6,473 nucleotides of DNA from Phycisphaerae bacterium (lineage in GTDB: Bacteria; Planctomycetota; Phycisphaerae; Sedimentisphaerales; SG8-4). Positions 4,677 through 6,473 of this stretch are shown in pieces (position 1 is the first letter of the stretch; every line of letters starts with the position of its first letter). The notes beneath the pieces are model-generated. The model saw only the letters and a program-made list of their open reading frames with translations. It made no database searches and was not told the origin of the DNA. The stretch covers positions 1-6,473 of the forward strand of contig JAUWLI010000177.1 of the NCBI GenBank assembly GCA_030613765.1. The letters are read 5' to 3'. The translations under genes were made by a program, and so were the position numbers.

Positions 4677-6473
4677 ATGATGCGAGAAAAAGTCCTGATA
4701 TTTGTTCTGATTCTTTTGTCCTTGATTTGTCCTTGTTGCTATTGTGCTCAAGAGGGCAAGAACAGGAGTTCAGACGATTCCCTTCCTGATGTAAAACACT
4801 CTCAGAACACAAGTACCGTGCCAAGGTACGAAGTGTTTGAGATTACCTTCAAACACGAAAACAACTATGAAAACCCTTTCTTTGACGTCACTATCGAGGT
4901 TGTCTTTACATCTCCATCGAAAAAGCAGATAAAAGTTGGCGGATTCCACTATGGCTCCTCGACAGGGCCAATAATCCACATACGGAAGGTCCGGACTGAT
5001 AGAGGAGAACGCCAGCAGATAACTTACGACTTCGACAAGCGGGATTTATGGAAGGCCCGATTTGCCCCCTCAGAAATCGGCAAATGGAAATACAGCTTCA
5101 TTTTTACAAATTTAAAAGGACAAAAGACATCCGGCAAAGGTAGCTTTCTCTGCGTTAAAGGTCGAAGACCCAACAAAGGATTTATCCGCCTCCATCCAAC
5201 GAATCCTTTTCGATTCGTGTTTGATGATGGAAGTCCATATTTCCCGATAGGGCTTCAGGACTGCTGGGGCGATAATTCAGGCACAGGTTCGGTTCTGGAC
5301 CAGTGCTCGATGGAGGGACCTTTCCGCACGGACCTAAAAGACCCGCCACCGCTGCCACCCGGCCCGATGTTCGTACGCGGACCATCGACCAATCCACAAA
5401 ATGCCGATGTTTATTTTCGGTACTTTTCGCAATGCGGATTCGATCTGTACCGCTTCTCACAACAGAATTGCTCATACAGGCTCTATCGCGACCTGGACAA
5501 TTACCTCGTCCAGGAAGGCATTATGACAGATGAGCTGCTTGGCCTTTGCCGTAATTATGGTTTTCGGATTGTTTACGGAATCTTCGGTTTTGGAAAGGTA
5601 TTCAACGACGAACCAAATAACAAAGCAGCTATGTCGAAAGTGAAAAGGTTCATCAAGTACAGCGTCGACCGATGGGGAGCCTATATAGACTTCTGGGAAT
5701 TTCTCAACGAGCAAAAAGCGGATGACCGCTGGTATGAAATTATGATTCCATATCTGAAGTCTATCGACCCGTACCATCATCCAATCACCACGAGCTGGGA
5801 ACGGCCACAATTGAATGGCATCGAAATCAACGCCCCACATTGGTATCAACGAGAGAATGAACTCGAATCCGATACAGTCACTGTTTCAAGAGCAAAAAAC
5901 TGGAAGAAACACAATAAGCCGGTCGTCGTTGGTGAACAGGGCAATCATGTTGACAGGCAAAAGCGGCCTCTTGGAGTTGGCGGTGTATGGGATGACCGCT
6001 CGGCAGTTAGGATGCGTATTCGAAACTGGACAGCTCTTTTCCACGAAATCGCTTTTATTTTCTGGAACACAAGCTACGCCAGAGATGGCCACTTTATGAA
6101 CATCTGGCTTGGTCCCAAAGAACGCGAATACGTAAGAGCAATGCAGGATTTTGCATATCGCCTCGACAAGAATGTTCGCATGGCTGCTGTTAAAGTCTCC
6201 CATCCACATGACGTTCGAGCCTATGGTCTGGCCTCGAAAGAACGTGCCGGCGTTTATCTGCATCACTTCAGCGACCACACAAAACCAGTAAAGGGCGTGA
6301 AAGTTACTCTTGATGTGCCTAAAAAAGCGAAAGGATACTGGTACTCGCCTGAGAACGCCGCGATTCTTGGAAGCTTTGACGCACGAGCAGGAACAGGCAC
6401 CTTTGAAGCTCCCGATTTCACTGTTGACCTTGCCCTTCTTATTACGCCGGACGGACCGCCTGATATTGACAAA
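4677..6473 (+). CDS. Putative glycoside hydrolase: DUF5060-type N-terminal module plus TIM barrel (3' end beyond window)
   Basis: This is an open frame of 599 codons running off the right edge. The N-terminus (MMREKVLIFVLILLSL...) is an export signal; the cysteine-rich end (CPCCYC) leaves it unclear whether cleavage is by signal peptidase I or II. Residues about 51-160 resemble the DUF5060 beta-sandwich (YEVFEITFKH, NPFFDVTIEVVF, FAPSEIGKWKYSF). FIRLHPTNPFRFVFDDGSPY (169-188) then leads into a barrel opening IGLQDCWGDN. Strand-4 WEFLNE offers Glu345 as likely acid/base, NAPHWY (385-390) fits strand 6, VVVGEQGN offers Glu420 as likely nucleophile, and FWNTSY (462-467) fits strand 8. This is the pattern of retaining clan GH-A enzymes. 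A beta domain (about 500-590) resembling the C-terminal domain of DUF4038-type hydrolases follows. The sequence breaks off at DGPPDIDK, which could begin another module such as a dockerin. A Pro-rich insertion (222-240) sits in an early barrel loop. The GH family and substrate are not assignable by eye. Confidence 0.88.
   Translation, partial: MMREKVLIFVLILLSLICPCCYCAQEGKNRSSDDSLPDVKHSQNTSTVPRYEVFEITFKHENNYENPFFDVTIEVVFTSPSKKQIKVGGFHYGSSTGPIIHIRKVRTDRGERQQITYDFDKRDLWKARFAPSEIGKWKYSFIFTNLKGQKTSGKGSFLCVKGRRPNKGFIRLHPTNPFRFVFDDGSPYFPIGLQDCWGDNSGTGSVLDQCSMEGPFRTDLKDPPPLPPGPMFVRGPSTNPQNADVYFRYFSQCGFDLYRFSQQNCSYRLYRDLDNYLVQEGIMTDELLGLCRNYGFRIVYGIFGFGKVFNDEPNNKAAMSKVKRFIKYSVDRWGAYIDFWEFLNEQKADDRWYEIMIPYLKSIDPYHHPITTSWERPQLNGIEINAPHWYQRENELESDTVTVSRAKNWKKHNKPVVVGEQGNHVDRQKRPLGVGGVWDDRSAVRMRIRNWTALFHEIAFIFWNTSYARDGHFMNIWLGPKEREYVRAMQDFAYRLDKNVRMAAVKVSHPHDVRAYGLASKERAGVYLHHFSDHTKPVKGVKVTLDVPKKAKGYWYSPENAAILGSFDARAGTGTFEAPDFTVDLALLITPDGPPDIDK

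Overview
The window looks like part of a polysaccharide-degradation locus from a Planctomycetes-type bacterium, most likely an uncultured Phycisphaerae or Sedimentisphaerales relative. The pointers are a secreted protein with a type-I-dockerin-like repeat of the form D-x-D-x-D-G followed by DIAPPPYGDGTVD, and a C-terminal fibronectin-III-like module (YPSHGA..., LTWTAGS, YYWRIDSVN) of a kind very common in that group. Verrucomicrobia or Kiritimatiellae remain possible. The taxonomic call is inference from domain style, not from a marker gene.

Layout. Two genes run leftward. A putative CE15-like (glucuronoyl-esterase-type) lipoprotein esterase (2484 to 1261) is followed, after a 125-base gap with a strong hairpin, by a Gfo/Idh/MocA-family NAD(P)-dependent oxidoreductase (1135 to 35). 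A Shine-Dalgarno-like GGAGGA at the extreme left edge suggests a further gene downstream outside the window. Two genes run rightward. One encodes a large secreted modular protein (2825 to 4573) with a carboxypeptidase-regulatory-like domain, two copies of an unassigned beta-rich module, a dockerin and an FN3-like domain. The other encodes a putative glycoside hydrolase with an N-terminal DUF5060-type module and a clan-A-like TIM barrel (4677 onward). It is cut by the right edge after 599 codons with no stop.

The 340-base divergent intergenic region carries the clearest regulatory signal. Two near-consensus sigma-70-type promoters sit back to back and share one seven-base -35 core (TTGACAA, 2669-2675): TTGACA-17-TATACT rightward and TTGTCA-16-TATACT leftward. 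Two perfect short palindromes lie over the leftward -10 and just downstream of it. This suggests that the esterase/oxidoreductase operon and the secreted dockerin protein are coordinately or competitively controlled.

A plausible joint role, by inference, is this: the secreted and lipid-anchored enzymes attack a uronic-acid-containing or esterified polysaccharide outside the cell or in the periplasm, and the cytoplasmic oxidoreductase processes a released sugar. No substrate can be assigned from sequence alone. I saw no RNA genes, CRISPR arrays, insertion sequences or convincing intrinsic terminators.
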